NCBI GenBank assembly: GCA_963848375.1
Contig: CAWKDK010000018.1
Coordinates: forward strand, 248,001 to 312,000
Direction of reading: 5' to 3'
Source: JAJPJE01 sp963848375
GTDB taxonomy: Bacteria; Acidobacteriota; Terriglobia; Terriglobales; Acidobacteriaceae
DNA length: 64,000 nucleotides
Positions 38,939 through 47,588 of the stretch are shown piece after piece. Each line of letters begins with the position of its first letter. Position 1 is the first letter of the stretch. The notes beneath the pieces were generated by a model, which was given only the letters and a program-made list of their open reading frames with translations, was not told the origin of the DNA and searched no databases. Position numbers and translations under genes: made by a program.

Positions 38939-39355
38939 TCAGGCAGCGGTTGGTTTGTAGATGAGTCCGATCACAACGCAAACGATCGTCCATTGCAGGA
39001 ACGCACTGAACGCCAACTCGGCGGCGAGTTTTCCGCCTATGTTCAGCGTGACATAGTTGGCGCCCACAAACGTGCAAACTACAAAGAGTCCGACCGCAAC
39101 TCCAAACAGAGCGCCACTCGCAGCTCCGAATCCAAGGCCGTATCCTTTCGCATAGAGGATCGTGACGACGAAGCTCGCGATCAGAGTGCAAACGAGGCCA
39201 AGTGGCATGTAGCCCATGACCGTATCGGCCGGGCGGTAGACCGCCGTATAAGGAGAGAAGTCTTTCCTGATAAGCATACCCTCGACAATGAAACCATAAA
39301 CGTAGTACACGACTGTGGCGGCAACCGCAGCGACAGCGACTCGCGTGTAGTTCAT
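38939..39355 (-). CDS. Four-helix integral membrane protein, unknown function
   Basis: 138 residues with four hydrophobic helices and a short cytoplasmic loop (EGMLIRKDFSPYTAVYRP). No motif of a known enzyme is visible. The helix pattern and size are like DUF1761-type inner-membrane proteins, but I am not certain. It converges on the preceding gene. The 208 bases upstream (39356-39563) show no gene and only a few weak inverted repeats. Confidence 0.6.
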   Translation of the reverse strand: MNYTRVAVAAVAATVVYYVYGFIVEGMLIRKDFSPYTAVYRPADTVMGYMPLGLVCTLIASFVVTILYAKGYGLGFGAASGALFGVAVGLFVVCTFVGANYVTLNIGGKLAAELAFSAFLQWTIVCVVIGLIYKPTAA

Positions 39356-39563
39356 CGCAATCCTTTCGACAAACGTTAGCTTTTCAAACAGAGGTCGGTG
39401 AGATTGTTGCTTGTAGCTCCGCGAATCCTAAATCCAAACGGTGACGCCAAGTTGTCAAAACTTTGTCATTTGGGTGATCAGGGAGCTTGGTCGGCAGCAG
39501 ATGCGTGGCGATAAGCCGTCATGCGACCAACCGTTTTAGAGGGGAAGGAGGGAGCGATACTCC

Positions 39564-40136
39564 CTACCTTCCGAAAGTGCCCATCAGTTCTGTTTTGGCG
39601 AGGATGTGACCTTTGATTGCCTGATCCAACGTGTGGCGATCGGCTCCTGACTTCAAATCGAGTTTTGTGTCCAGCGCGTACAAGCGGAAGAAGTAGCGGT
39701 GTGGTTTACCTGGTGGAGGGCACGGGCCGTTATAGCCGATCTTGCCGAAATCGTTCTTGCCTTGGAGCGCGCCGCTCGCCAGGTCCGCGGTGCGTGGCTG
39801 GTTCTCGGGGAGTTCATGAACCGAGAGCGGAAGATTGTAAAGCAGCCAGTGATTCCAGGTGCCAACCGGAGCGTCGGGATCGTCCACGATCAGGGCGACC
39901 GATTCTGCGCCAGCGGGAGGCGCGGCCCAGGAGAGCTCGGGAGAGACATCGGCGCCGGAACAGGTGAATTTTTTTGGTATTGCTCCGCCTGATGTGAACG
40001 AATTGGTCGAGAGTTGAATCATGACTGCGGCCCTTCCGTCTTTGTCTATGCGGTTGGAAGATTGTTGTTTCTGCGCGGATGCCGCCGGGAGCGCAAGAGC
40101 GGCGAAGACGACAAATATTACCAGAAGGACTTTCAT
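39564..40136 (-). CDS. PEBP/RKIP-family (YbhB/YbcL-like) secreted protein
   Basis: 190 residues from ATG 40136, which has GAGGAAGAG upstream and begins a signal peptide (MKVLLVIFVVFAALALPAAS). The mature part shows PKKFTCSGADVSPELSW, VDDPDAPVGTWNHWLLYNLP and YNGPCPPPGKPHRYFFRLYALD. The DPDAP and GPCPP-x-x-x-HRYFF blocks are the ligand-binding hallmarks of phosphatidylethanolamine-binding proteins. Bacterial members are small, mostly periplasmic, and of unclear function. The gene is divergent from the first Crp/Fnr-like gene, with two GTGA-N6-TCAC palindromes between them that may control it. Confidence 0.88.
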   Translation of the reverse strand: MKVLLVIFVVFAALALPAASAQKQQSSNRIDKDGRAAVMIQLSTNSFTSGGAIPKKFTCSGADVSPELSWAAPPAGAESVALIVDDPDAPVGTWNHWLLYNLPLSVHELPENQPRTADLASGALQGKNDFGKIGYNGPCPPPGKPHRYFFRLYALDTKLDLKSGADRHTLDQAIKGHILAKTELMGTFGR

Positions 40137-40284
40137 GCGCTCTTCCTCAAGGCAAAGGAATGAACAGGTAATGTTACTCCTGGCGTCGCACTGGTGTTCC
40201 GAAGTGCGAGTAGCCGGATACTTAGGCCCAACGCGCAAAAACGAGCCTTGAAGCGTCGAGCGGCCGAATGTGGTCACATCGAGA

Positions 40285-40300
40285 TGTGAGATAGGTCACA
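40285..40300. promoter_or_regulatory. Crp/Fnr-type operator (TGTGA-N6-TCACA)
   Basis: A perfect consensus Crp-family palindrome in the divergent region between the PEBP gene and the first Crp/Fnr-like gene. The same half-sites recur at seven further sites in the window (see findings). Confidence 0.6.
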
Positions 40301-40333
40301 GCATAGGAGGAGCGTGTGCATGGACACTAGTCA

Positions 40334-40349
40334 CGTGATACGGATCACA
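40334..40349. promoter_or_regulatory. Second Crp/Fnr-type operator (CGTGA-N6-TCACA)
   Basis: Thirty-four bases beyond the end of the first site. It also reads as GTGAT-N4-ATCAC, so it could be recognised by an FNR-like protein. It may regulate either divergent gene. Confidence 0.55.
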
Positions 40350-40490
40350 ACCTGGTCACCCGAGGGCGTCAACCTGGCTGTCCAGCGGGGAATCTGCCGT
40401 TTAAGAAATTAATCGGCCCTGCTTAGGGCGGCCCGCTGTGAGGCAATGGCGAACGCGGTTTTTCGGGCTTGTGTCACAGGGGGTTGTGCA

Positions 40491-41213
40491 GTGTTGTCAC
40501 CATACGGACTCGATATCATAGAAAGCTGTTTTACGTGCAAGTTGCGCGCCGACCGGCTGTTTTGCGATCTTCCTACCAGTGCGTTGCAGTCATTCGAATC
40601 CATTAAATACGCCACCGCCTATCCGAAGGGCGCGGTTCTTTTCGTGGAAGGGCAGTCGCCGCGAGGCATTTATGTTCTCTGCAAAGGGAGAGTGAAACTC
40701 TCGATCTGCTCCACGGATGGAAAGACACTCATCCTGAAGGTCGCGGAACCGGGAGAGGTTCTGGGACTGAGCGCCAGTGTTTCCGGCAAGGCTTACGAGC
40801 TGACGGCTGAAACGTTGGATCCATGCCAGGTGAACTTCGTGAAGCGCGAAGACTTTCTGCGTTTCCTTAAGGAACACGGCGAGGCATGCCTGCGAGTGGC
40901 GGAGCAGTTGAGCGAGAAATATAACTCAGCGTGCCACGAGATCCGCTCGTTAGGGCTTTCGCATTCAGCGGCGGAAAAGCTGGCGAAGCTGCTGCTTGAC
41001 TGGAGCACGAAGAACGGCGAAGCCGCCAAGATTGAACCGCGGCTCAAGCTGGCACTCACGCACGAAGAGATCGCGCAGATGATTGGAACCTCGCGCGAGA
41101 CGGTCACGCGTTTATTCGCCGACTTGAAGAAACGTCAAATCGTGCAAGCGAAGGGATCGACGCTGCTGATCCGAAATAAGGCGGCGTTGAAGCAGATCGC
41201 CAGCGCGAGCTGA
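40491..41213 (+). CDS. Crp/Fnr-family regulator with N-terminal Cys motif (paralogue 1)
   Basis: I start at GTG 40491 after AGGGGG because the following residues (SPYGLDIIESCFTC) align with the intact N-terminus of the paralogue at 60841; an ATG at 40446 is possible. 240 residues: Cys13, 16, 25 and 64 (CFTC, FC, VLCKGR), a cyclic-nucleotide-like beta-roll (GAVLFVEGQSPRGIYVLCKGRVKLS), a long helix, then a Crp-type HTH (LTHEEIAQMIGTSRETVTRLFADLKK). The absence of cAMP-specific residues together with the Cys set suggests redox or gas sensing, by analogy with FNR (inference). Confidence 0.82.
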   Translation: MLSPYGLDIIESCFTCKLRADRLFCDLPTSALQSFESIKYATAYPKGAVLFVEGQSPRGIYVLCKGRVKLSICSTDGKTLILKVAEPGEVLGLSASVSGKAYELTAETLDPCQVNFVKREDFLRFLKEHGEACLRVAEQLSEKYNSACHEIRSLGLSHSAAEKLAKLLLDWSTKNGEAAKIEPRLKLALTHEEIAQMIGTSRETVTRLFADLKKRQIVQAKGSTLLIRNKAALKQIASAS

Positions 41214-41267
41214 ACACGGTATTTGTGTTGCTCTCCATGCCGCGCGGACGACTGGATCACCCAAAGT

Positions 41268-41283
41268 TGTGACTACAGTCACT
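41268..41283. promoter_or_regulatory. Crp/Fnr-type operator (TGTGA-N6-TCACT)
   Basis: Ends 31 bases before the second Crp/Fnr-like gene, a position that could block or activate its promoter. It matches the window-wide GTGA-N6-TCAC pattern. Confidence 0.6.
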
Positions 41284-41313
41284 GTTTAATTAACCCCGCG
41301 TGGGCTAACTAGC

Positions 41314-41820
41314 ATGTGCATGGAGAGCGCACACCACAGCTGCTTCCGTTGCGACATGCGGCCGGACAGAACATTTTGCGATCTGCCTCCGGACGCGCTG
41401 CAGGCATTTGACCAGATCAAAGAACTGAGTCAGCTGCCGCGGGGAAATACGCTGTTCGCGGAAGGCCATCCCTCGCGCGGCGTCTTCGTTCTATGCCAGG
41501 GACGAGCGAAACTTTCCGTATGTTCCGAATCCGGTAAAAGGCTGATGTTACGCGTCGCCGGACCAGGGGAAGTCCTGGGATTGAGCGCGACCATGTCCGG
41601 CAAGCCTTACGAAGTCACCGCTGAGCTACTGGAGAACGCACAGGTAGCTTTTGTGCGCCGCAAAGATCTTCTGAAGTTTCTCAAGGAGAATCAAGAAGCG
41701 TGCATGCAGATTGTGCATCTGCTTAGCCAGGACCTTCACACCGCATTTGAACGGGTGCGTACCGTGGGACTGATGCGAAGCCGCCGGTCGCATCTGCTTC
41801 CATACCGATCTCGGGCGTAA
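41314..41820 (+). CDS. Crp/Fnr-like effector domain lacking the DNA-binding domain (paralogue 2)
   Basis: 168 residues. It carries the same Cys pattern (C10, C13, C22, C61) and the beta-roll of its paralogues (LFAEGHPSRGVFVLCQGRAKLS) and the start of the dimer helix (TAFERVRTVGLMRS). It then ends at RSRRSHLLPYRSRA with no HTH. I searched all frames of the following 250 bases for a displaced HTH and found none, so this is not a simple frameshift. It may be a truncated pseudogene or a stand-alone effector-binding protein able to form heterodimers. Its operator at 41268 is intact. Confidence 0.65.
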   Translation: MCMESAHHSCFRCDMRPDRTFCDLPPDALQAFDQIKELSQLPRGNTLFAEGHPSRGVFVLCQGRAKLSVCSESGKRLMLRVAGPGEVLGLSATMSGKPYEVTAELLENAQVAFVRRKDLLKFLKENQEACMQIVHLLSQDLHTAFERVRTVGLMRSRRSHLLPYRSRA

Positions 41821-41954
41821 AAGCTCCTCCATATCTATTAGATCCCGATAGCAGCACGCTGCTCTGCCGTGGCATCTCACTTTGTGAACAGCTTCGAAAA
41901 CTTGCGTTCTCGGAGCTTAAGTAGAGGTATGCTTGTACCGTTTCGGTAAGTTTC

Positions 41955-41979
41955 CCGGTGTGAAAGCCGTTCACACCGG
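41955..41979. promoter_or_regulatory. 10-bp perfect inverted repeat upstream of the decahaem gene
   Basis: CCGGTGTGAA and TTCACACCGG flank five bases. It contains TGTGA and TCACA half-sites but with seven-base spacing, one more than the Crp consensus. It could be an operator for another regulator or a terminator-like hairpin after the truncated regulator. Confidence 0.5.
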
Positions 41980-41982
41980 TCT

Positions 41983-41998
41983 TGTGATCTTCCGCACA
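41983..41998. promoter_or_regulatory. Crp/Fnr-type operator (TGTGA-N6-GCACA)
   Basis: About 80 bases upstream of the decahaem cytochrome start and next to the perfect inverted repeat. It is one base off the consensus in the right half-site. Confidence 0.5.
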
Positions 41999-42077
41999 AG
42001 CAGTCCGTACGAACCTGGGGAAAACTGAAAGTCGCCAATTCATTTGGCCTGGTTGCATTGTTCATCAGGAGCTGAGA

Positions 42078-43043
42078 ATGCAAGCTTCACACGTGAAGTG
42101 CATGCCGCCGCTGCGGTTCCTATCTATTCTTTGTCTGCTGTGCTTTCTGGCAGCGATCTGTGTTTCCGCCGAGCAACAGTCTCAACTTCCAGCAACCGCG
42201 ACGCCAACCAACGCCGGCGCACAGTATGTCGGAGCGGACACGTGCAAGACCTGCCACGAAGAGATGTTTACCAAGCTGCAGCTCACTCCGCACAGCAATC
42301 TGCTGAAAGAGGGCAAGAAAGTTGGGGCAGTGGAATGGCACGGATGCGAATCCTGCCACGGCCCTGGCTCGGCACACGTGGAGGGAGGCGGCGATGTCAC
42401 GAAGATTATCAGTTTCAAGAATCTCAGCGTGCAGGATGCCAGCGCTCGCTGCCTGACTTGCCATTCGTTGGGGACTGAGCACGCAAATTTTACGCGCTCC
42501 TCACACGCGACTAATGGCATTGGGTGCTTGAATTGTCATTCTCCGCATCACGCAAAAACCGATCGATCGCTGCTGATCCAGGAAACACCACTTCTCTGCT
42601 ATCAATGCCACACCGAGCAGCGCGCGGAATTCAGCCGACCGTACCGGCATCGCGTCAATGAAAAGCTCATCACCTGCAACGACTGTCACAACCCTCACGG
42701 CACGATGCTGCCCGACCAACTGCGGACCAGTTGGGCCCAGGATCAGGTCTGCTTCAAGTGTCACACCGATACGAAAGGCCCGTTCGTGTTCGAACACCTG
42801 CCGGTGAAGACGGAGGGCTGCACCAGTTGTCACATGCCTCATGGGTCGACGAACCCGAGGCTGCTGCGTGTGAGCCAGATCAATCTCTTGTGCCTGCAAT
42901 GCCACACGCTCTCGATGAGCAATGTGCCGTCCCAGCCACCAATCGGTCCGGCGCACAACCAGGCGCAAAAATATCAAGCTTGCACCACATGCCACGTGTA
43001 TGTGCACGGCTCAAACACCAGCGAAGTTTTCTTTACACATTAG
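42078..43043 (+). CDS. Decahaem c-type cytochrome, DmsE/MtrA-like
   Basis: 321 residues with a signal peptide (MPPLRFLSILCLLCFLAA) for the periplasm and an AGGAG ribosome site. Ten CxxCH sites are visible (CKTCH, CESCH, CLTCH, CLNCH, CYQCH, CNDCH, CFKCH, CTSCH, CLQCH, CTTCH), the number in DmsE/MtrA-type cytochromes, and there are MPHGS and NPHG repeats around them. The MtrB/PioB-like barrel gene follows directly (54 bases to its start). In Shewanella MtrA sits inside MtrB and carries electrons across the outer membrane, and I infer the same role. Expression probably depends on the Crp/Fnr-type site upstream. Confidence 0.9.
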   Translation: MQASHVKCMPPLRFLSILCLLCFLAAICVSAEQQSQLPATATPTNAGAQYVGADTCKTCHEEMFTKLQLTPHSNLLKEGKKVGAVEWHGCESCHGPGSAHVEGGGDVTKIISFKNLSVQDASARCLTCHSLGTEHANFTRSSHATNGIGCLNCHSPHHAKTDRSLLIQETPLLCYQCHTEQRAEFSRPYRHRVNEKLITCNDCHNPHGTMLPDQLRTSWAQDQVCFKCHTDTKGPFVFEHLPVKTEGCTSCHMPHGSTNPRLLRVSQINLLCLQCHTLSMSNVPSQPPIGPAHNQAQKYQACTTCHVYVHGSNTSEVFFTH

Positions 43044-43097
43044 GAAGTGGCGGGAGAAATCTGTCGAGCAAAGGCGCAGCGGGCTTGGGAGAGAGTT

Positions 43098-45386
43098 ATG
43101 AAACGTATCTTCGGGTGGTTCGTGCTGACCGCAATAGCGTTGTCCACTATCAGCTTCGCTCAGACGGGGAGCGCGCCTGGAACTGTGACTTCTCAATCCG
43201 GACTGGGATTGGCTGCGGCACAGTCAAGCGGTGCGCAGTCAACGGGCGCCGCGAATCCGGACGGACGCGAGTTCAGCAACTACCGAGTACAGCAAAGCGT
43301 AGTGTTCGGCTACCGCTTCGCTGACATTACCGGCAATCAGGATATGTACGATACATTTATCAATCAGCATGCCGGGCCAAGGCTGCTGGAACAGAGCTTG
43401 TCCACACATGCGATCAATGGGAGTGGCGCACTCTTCGATGATCTGAGCGTGAACAGCTTCGGGTGGGGCGGCGACCCGGAGAATGTGGCGCGGGCGCGTG
43501 TCTCCAAGAACCTGTGGTACGACTTCAACTTCCTGTTCCGGCGCGACCAGAACTTCTTCGAATATAACCTGTTTGCGAACCCACTGAATCCGGCAACTTC
43601 CAATCCCAATTTGCCGGTGCTTTTCTCTCCGCATGAATATCAGACTCGGCGGCGAATGTATAACTACGAACTGACTCTGTTGCCGCAATCGAAGTTCACC
43701 ATTCGTTTGGGATACTTTCGCAATCGCCAGGAGGGACCGGGCAACTTCTCAACCGTTCATGAGGGAACTGAAGCACTGTTGAACCAGGCATGGAATCTCA
43801 CCTCCAATGACTATCACATTGGCTTTGACATAAAAGTTCTACCCAAAACGCTGATCAGCTACGACCAGTATCTCGAATACGACAAGAACGATACCGATCT
43901 GAGCCTGGCCGCCAACAATGTGTTCCTGCTGCCTAACGGGCAGCCGGTGAGCCTAGGAGTGCCGTTTAACACAGGCTCCTCTCAACCATGTGCTCGCCCT
44001 CTGCTTGCCAGCGGCGCGGCGAATCCTTCGTGCAATGGGTTTTTTAGCTACACGAATAACCAGCAACTGCGAACCACCACCCCGACGGAGCAGCTCACGT
44101 TGCAATCGAACTATTTCCGCCGGGTGACTTTCGTTGCCAATGGAAGTTATAGCTCTGCGGATTTGAGTTCGCCAAACTTCGAGTTCTTCGATGGATTGAC
44201 TACGCGCACCGGACAACGCCAGTTTACGACGACTGGGCCTTCGTCTGTGCGACGCGTGGCTGCTACAGCCGGGCTGGGAGCGACGGTGGAGATTACGCGG
44301 AGTGTTCACTTGAACGACACCTTCCGTCTGGACAATTGGCGGATCCCAGGCTCCCTCGATTCGACTACTGCTTCGATAGCCGGCGTTCCAGTGGGAACGC
44401 CTCCTGCGGTGACATTGCTGAGTCCATTGGGCACGACCACCACCACCAGCGGGCTCGAAGCAACGTTCCTCAGCCAGAATTCCTATTACAACAAGTTTGA
44501 GGTTGAGTACTCACCCGATAAGACTTTCGGCGTGCGTGTGGGATATCTGTTTCGACATCGGCACATCTTCCATGCGGAACCAGAGACCGTGACCGACGAA
44601 GCGCCGTTCGAGTCTTTCGAGGGAGATTCGTTCGATATTAATCAGCACGGACCAACCTTCGGTGTGTGGATGAGGCCGATCGACGCACTGCGTATCAACG
44701 TAGAGATAGAAGCGACAACGGCGGACAACTTCCTTACGCGAATCAGTCCGAGGCAGCAGCAGAATTACCGCGCCCGAGCCACCTACAAGGCGAAGAAGTG
44801 GGCCACGATTTCCGGGACGATGAATATATGGGAGGCCCGCAACGACCAGGTCGATGTGGAAGCGAAGCAGCACTATCGAAACATGGGCGCTTCGGCGATG
44901 TTGTTCCCAAGTGAACGGTTCAGCCTGGAGCTGAACTACAACTACACCGACGCATTGCAGAACGCATTCATCTGTTACAACGGGACCTTCATTGCCACCG
45001 GAACAACGGTAGGCGGTTGTCCGACTTTTGATCCGGCGATCAATAACAACCCGAACCAGATCTATTCCACCTATATCAACAACACGAACTACGGGTCGTT
45101 TCTGCTTGTCTTCAGCCCGGCAAAGCGGTTCACAGCCAGGGCGGGTTATGGGGTTACGAGCACGGATGGAAGCACTACGATTTTGAATCCGTTGCAGCCT
45201 TTTGGTCCGCTTCAATCCCGTTACCAGCAACCGCTGGGATCCCTCAGCTACGACTTTGGAAAGGGAATTACCGGGCTTGTGGATTGGAACTACGACCAGT
45301 ACAGAGAGGATTCATTCGTTGGACCAACGCTGCCACGGTATTTCCACGACAACCGAACCGTGCTCGCGGTGAAATACGCTTTCTAG
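43098..45386 (+). CDS. MtrB/PioB-like outer-membrane barrel of a porin-cytochrome conduit
   Basis: 762 residues from ATG 43098 (GGAGAG upstream; the upstream extension is unconserved). A signal peptide (MKRIFGWFVLTAIALSTISFA) is followed by about 28 predicted beta-strands with the aromatic-rich pattern of the MtrB/PioB family (YRFADITGNQDMYDTF, LLPQSKFTIRLGYFRNRQEG, NLWYDFNFLFRRDQ), ending in an aromatic residue (VKYAF). It immediately follows the decahaem gene, the standard MtrAB order. No surface MtrC/OmcA-type decahaem cytochrome is encoded nearby, so the final step outside the cell is unknown. Confidence in the family is high, in the exact strand number low. Confidence 0.88.
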   Translation: MKRIFGWFVLTAIALSTISFAQTGSAPGTVTSQSGLGLAAAQSSGAQSTGAANPDGREFSNYRVQQSVVFGYRFADITGNQDMYDTFINQHAGPRLLEQSLSTHAINGSGALFDDLSVNSFGWGGDPENVARARVSKNLWYDFNFLFRRDQNFFEYNLFANPLNPATSNPNLPVLFSPHEYQTRRRMYNYELTLLPQSKFTIRLGYFRNRQEGPGNFSTVHEGTEALLNQAWNLTSNDYHIGFDIKVLPKTLISYDQYLEYDKNDTDLSLAANNVFLLPNGQPVSLGVPFNTGSSQPCARPLLASGAANPSCNGFFSYTNNQQLRTTTPTEQLTLQSNYFRRVTFVANGSYSSADLSSPNFEFFDGLTTRTGQRQFTTTGPSSVRRVAATAGLGATVEITRSVHLNDTFRLDNWRIPGSLDSTTASIAGVPVGTPPAVTLLSPLGTTTTTSGLEATFLSQNSYYNKFEVEYSPDKTFGVRVGYLFRHRHIFHAEPETVTDEAPFESFEGDSFDINQHGPTFGVWMRPIDALRINVEIEATTADNFLTRISPRQQQNYRARATYKAKKWATISGTMNIWEARNDQVDVEAKQHYRNMGASAMLFPSERFSLELNYNYTDALQNAFICYNGTFIATGTTVGGCPTFDPAINNNPNQIYSTYINNTNYGSFLLVFSPAKRFTARAGYGVTSTDGSTTILNPLQPFGPLQSRYQQPLGSLSYDFGKGITGLVDWNYDQYREDSFVGPTLPRYFHDNRTVLAVKYAF

Positions 45387-45448
45387 ACATCGACGTTACC
45401 GAGGTAAGTGCGGGCGTTCTTGATGCCTGATCCATGCGGCCCAGGCCG

Positions 45449-45464
45449 TGTGATCGCGGTTACA
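45449..45464. promoter_or_regulatory. Crp/Fnr-type operator (TGTGA-N6-TTACA)
   Basis: In the 261-base gap before the cytochrome b/c fusion gene. One mismatch in the right half-site. Confidence 0.45.
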
Positions 45465-45488
45465 AGGTGCCCGTGCAACCGCTACCAA

Positions 45489-45504
45489 CGTGACGGCAGT
45501 CACG
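45489..45504. promoter_or_regulatory. Crp/Fnr-type operator (CGTGA-N6-TCACG)
   Basis: Perfect six-base inverted repeat (ACGTGA ... TCACGT) with six-base spacing, 25 bases after the first site and about 145 bases before the start codon at 45648. Confidence 0.55.
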
Positions 45505-45647
45505 TCATCGGTTGCTCTCTCTCACATCCCCGTGAGGCATGAATCTGCGATCAATAGTAAGGCCCAGAATGGGCCAGAGTACGGGATAGGAAGGGACAAT
45601 CCCGCTGCTCCCAGTGGCTTTACTAGTGAGAAACGGACTCATACATC

Positions 45648-47588
45648 ATGCGCAAGTTTGGACTGGTTTTTCTGTCGTTGCTGTTAGTGGGATCAAGTTG
45701 GGCGGCAAATAAGAAAGAACCAACGCCCGAAGACAAGGCGGCGGAATGTCTTGCCTGCCACAGCGACGCGAATCTGATCAAAGAAGAAAATGGCAAGCAG
45801 ATCAGCCTGCATGTGGATGAGCAGCATTTCAAAGCGTCGATCCACGGAAGCATGTTTACGTGCACGGACTGCCACAAGGACGTGAAGGGATTTCCGCACG
45901 ATCCTGCGCCGGCCAAAGTGGATTGCGCGACCTGTCACGATGCGGAAGTGAAGGCTTACAACATTAGCCTGCACGCAATCGCGCGCCAGAAAGGCAATTT
46001 AGAAGCTGCGACCTGCCTCGATTGTCACGGCAACATTCACGAGATATTGCCCTCGTCCGATCCGAATTCGCGCGTGAGCCACCTCAACATTCCAAAGACT
46101 TGCGGTTCGTGCCATGGACAGAAGTTCGTGATGCAGTCGAGCGGATTGAGCGCGGCTCCGTTTGTTTCTTATCAGGAGAGCGTGCACGGAAAAGCCGTGG
46201 CCGCCGGTTCGGAGAAAGCGGCGGTCTGCACTGACTGCCATGGTACGCATGACATCCTTCCTCCCGGAGATTCGAAATCGACTATCTTTAAGTTCAATGT
46301 TCCAACGACCTGCGCGAAGTGCCACGACAATGTGAAGCAGGAGTTCATGGGCAGTATTCATGGACAGGCGATCGCCAAAGGAAACTGGCAGGCTCCGGTG
46401 TGCACCGATTGCCACGGGATCCACGGAATCAAATCGCATCTTGATCCGAATTCATCCGTGTCGGCCCAGGCCCTTGCCGCAACCACGTGTGCGCGCTGTC
46501 ACGAGGGTGTGAGACTCACGCAGGACTTCGGAATTGAGGCGCATCGCGCGAGTACGTATCTTTCGAGCTATCACGGGCTCGCGTCGCAAATGGGATCGAA
46601 GGTAGTAGCCAACTGCGCGAGCTGCCACGGCACACACAATATTCTGCCGTCGTCAGATCCGAAATCGACAATCAATCAGGCGAACCTGATCACGACCTGC
46701 GGGAAATGTCATCCGGGAGCTTCGGAGAAGTTTGTTCTCGGGAAGATTCACGTCGATGCGCCATTATCAGGAGACAAGGGAAGCGTTGCGATTCGCTGGG
46801 TGCGCCGATTCTACCTGCTAATGATCTTCGGCGTGATCGGGGGCATGCTGCTGCACAATTTCCTGATCTGGCGGAAAAAGGCGCTCGAGCATTTGAAGTC
46901 GACGCAACGAATTGTCGTTCGCATGGATGGTAGCCAGAGAATGCAGCATCTGCTGCTGCTCACATCCTTTATTACGCTCGTGATCACCGGATTCGCGTTG
47001 AAGTATCCAGAGTCGTGGCTGGGCTTCGCATTCCTGAATGAGACGGTGCGTAGCGTGATTCACCGATCCGCAGGCACTTTGCTGATTCTGGTCTCGCTGT
47101 ATCACGTTATCTACCTGGCGACGATGCGATCGGGGCGACGGTTCCTTCTGGACATGCTGCCGGAGCCGAAGGATGCGTGGGATGTTATCAACAATCTGCG
47201 TTACTACGTTGGACTAGGCGGAACGAAGCCGCAATTCAAGCGCTTCAATTACGCAGAAAAGGCAGAGTACTGGGCCTTGGTGTGGGGAACGATTGTGATG
47301 GCAGTGACTGGCCTGATGCTCTGGTTCAAAGTCTTGGCTGGCCATGTATTCCCGCGCTGGTGGCTGGATGTAGCTACAACGGTTCACTTCTACGAAGCGA
47401 TTCTGGCTACGCTGGCGATCGTGGTCTGGCACTTCTATCAGATCGTCTTCGATCCTGAGGTGTATCCGATGAACTGGGCCTGGTGGGATGGGAAAATGTC
47501 GATTGAGCATTACGTGACGGAACACGGACTCGATAGCAAGACAATCGACAGCTCGATTGAAGGATCCGCCGATAAGAAGGAGGAGTAG
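45648..47588 (+). CDS. Multihaem cytochrome c fused to membrane cytochrome b (CbcL-like quinol dehydrogenase)
   Basis: 646 residues. Signal peptide (MRKFGLVFLSLLLVGSSWA), then eleven CxxCH sites (from CLACH at about residue 35 to CGKCH near 351) with CxDCHG-xxH repeats, and finally four hydrophobic helices (MLIFGVIGGMLLHNFLIW-like; HLLLLTSFITLVITGFAL; AGTLLILVSLYHVIYLAT; YEAILATLAIVVWHFYQIVF). Those helices contain the paired His ligands of FdnI/HydC-type diheme b cytochromes. The Geobacter CbcL protein has this c-plus-b fusion and passes quinol electrons to periplasmic cytochromes. Here it would feed the decahaem/barrel conduit upstream. The last 35 residues are hydrophilic. Confidence 0.85.
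   Translation: MRKFGLVFLSLLLVGSSWAANKKEPTPEDKAAECLACHSDANLIKEENGKQISLHVDEQHFKASIHGSMFTCTDCHKDVKGFPHDPAPAKVDCATCHDAEVKAYNISLHAIARQKGNLEAATCLDCHGNIHEILPSSDPNSRVSHLNIPKTCGSCHGQKFVMQSSGLSAAPFVSYQESVHGKAVAAGSEKAAVCTDCHGTHDILPPGDSKSTIFKFNVPTTCAKCHDNVKQEFMGSIHGQAIAKGNWQAPVCTDCHGIHGIKSHLDPNSSVSAQALAATTCARCHEGVRLTQDFGIEAHRASTYLSSYHGLASQMGSKVVANCASCHGTHNILPSSDPKSTINQANLITTCGKCHPGASEKFVLGKIHVDAPLSGDKGSVAIRWVRRFYLLMIFGVIGGMLLHNFLIWRKKALEHLKSTQRIVVRMDGSQRMQHLLLLTSFITLVITGFALKYPESWLGFAFLNETVRSVIHRSAGTLLILVSLYHVIYLATMRSGRRFLLDMLPEPKDAWDVINNLRYYVGLGGTKPQFKRFNYAEKAEYWALVWGTIVMAVTGLMLWFKVLAGHVFPRWWLDVATTVHFYEAILATLAIVVWHFYQIVFDPEVYPMNWAWWDGKMSIEHYVTEHGLDSKTIDSSIEGSADKKEE

Noticed and set aside
41821..42077. 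Missing HTH of the second Crp/Fnr-like gene in another frame
   Set aside because: No HTH-like residues in any of the three plus frames; the region is promoter-like.
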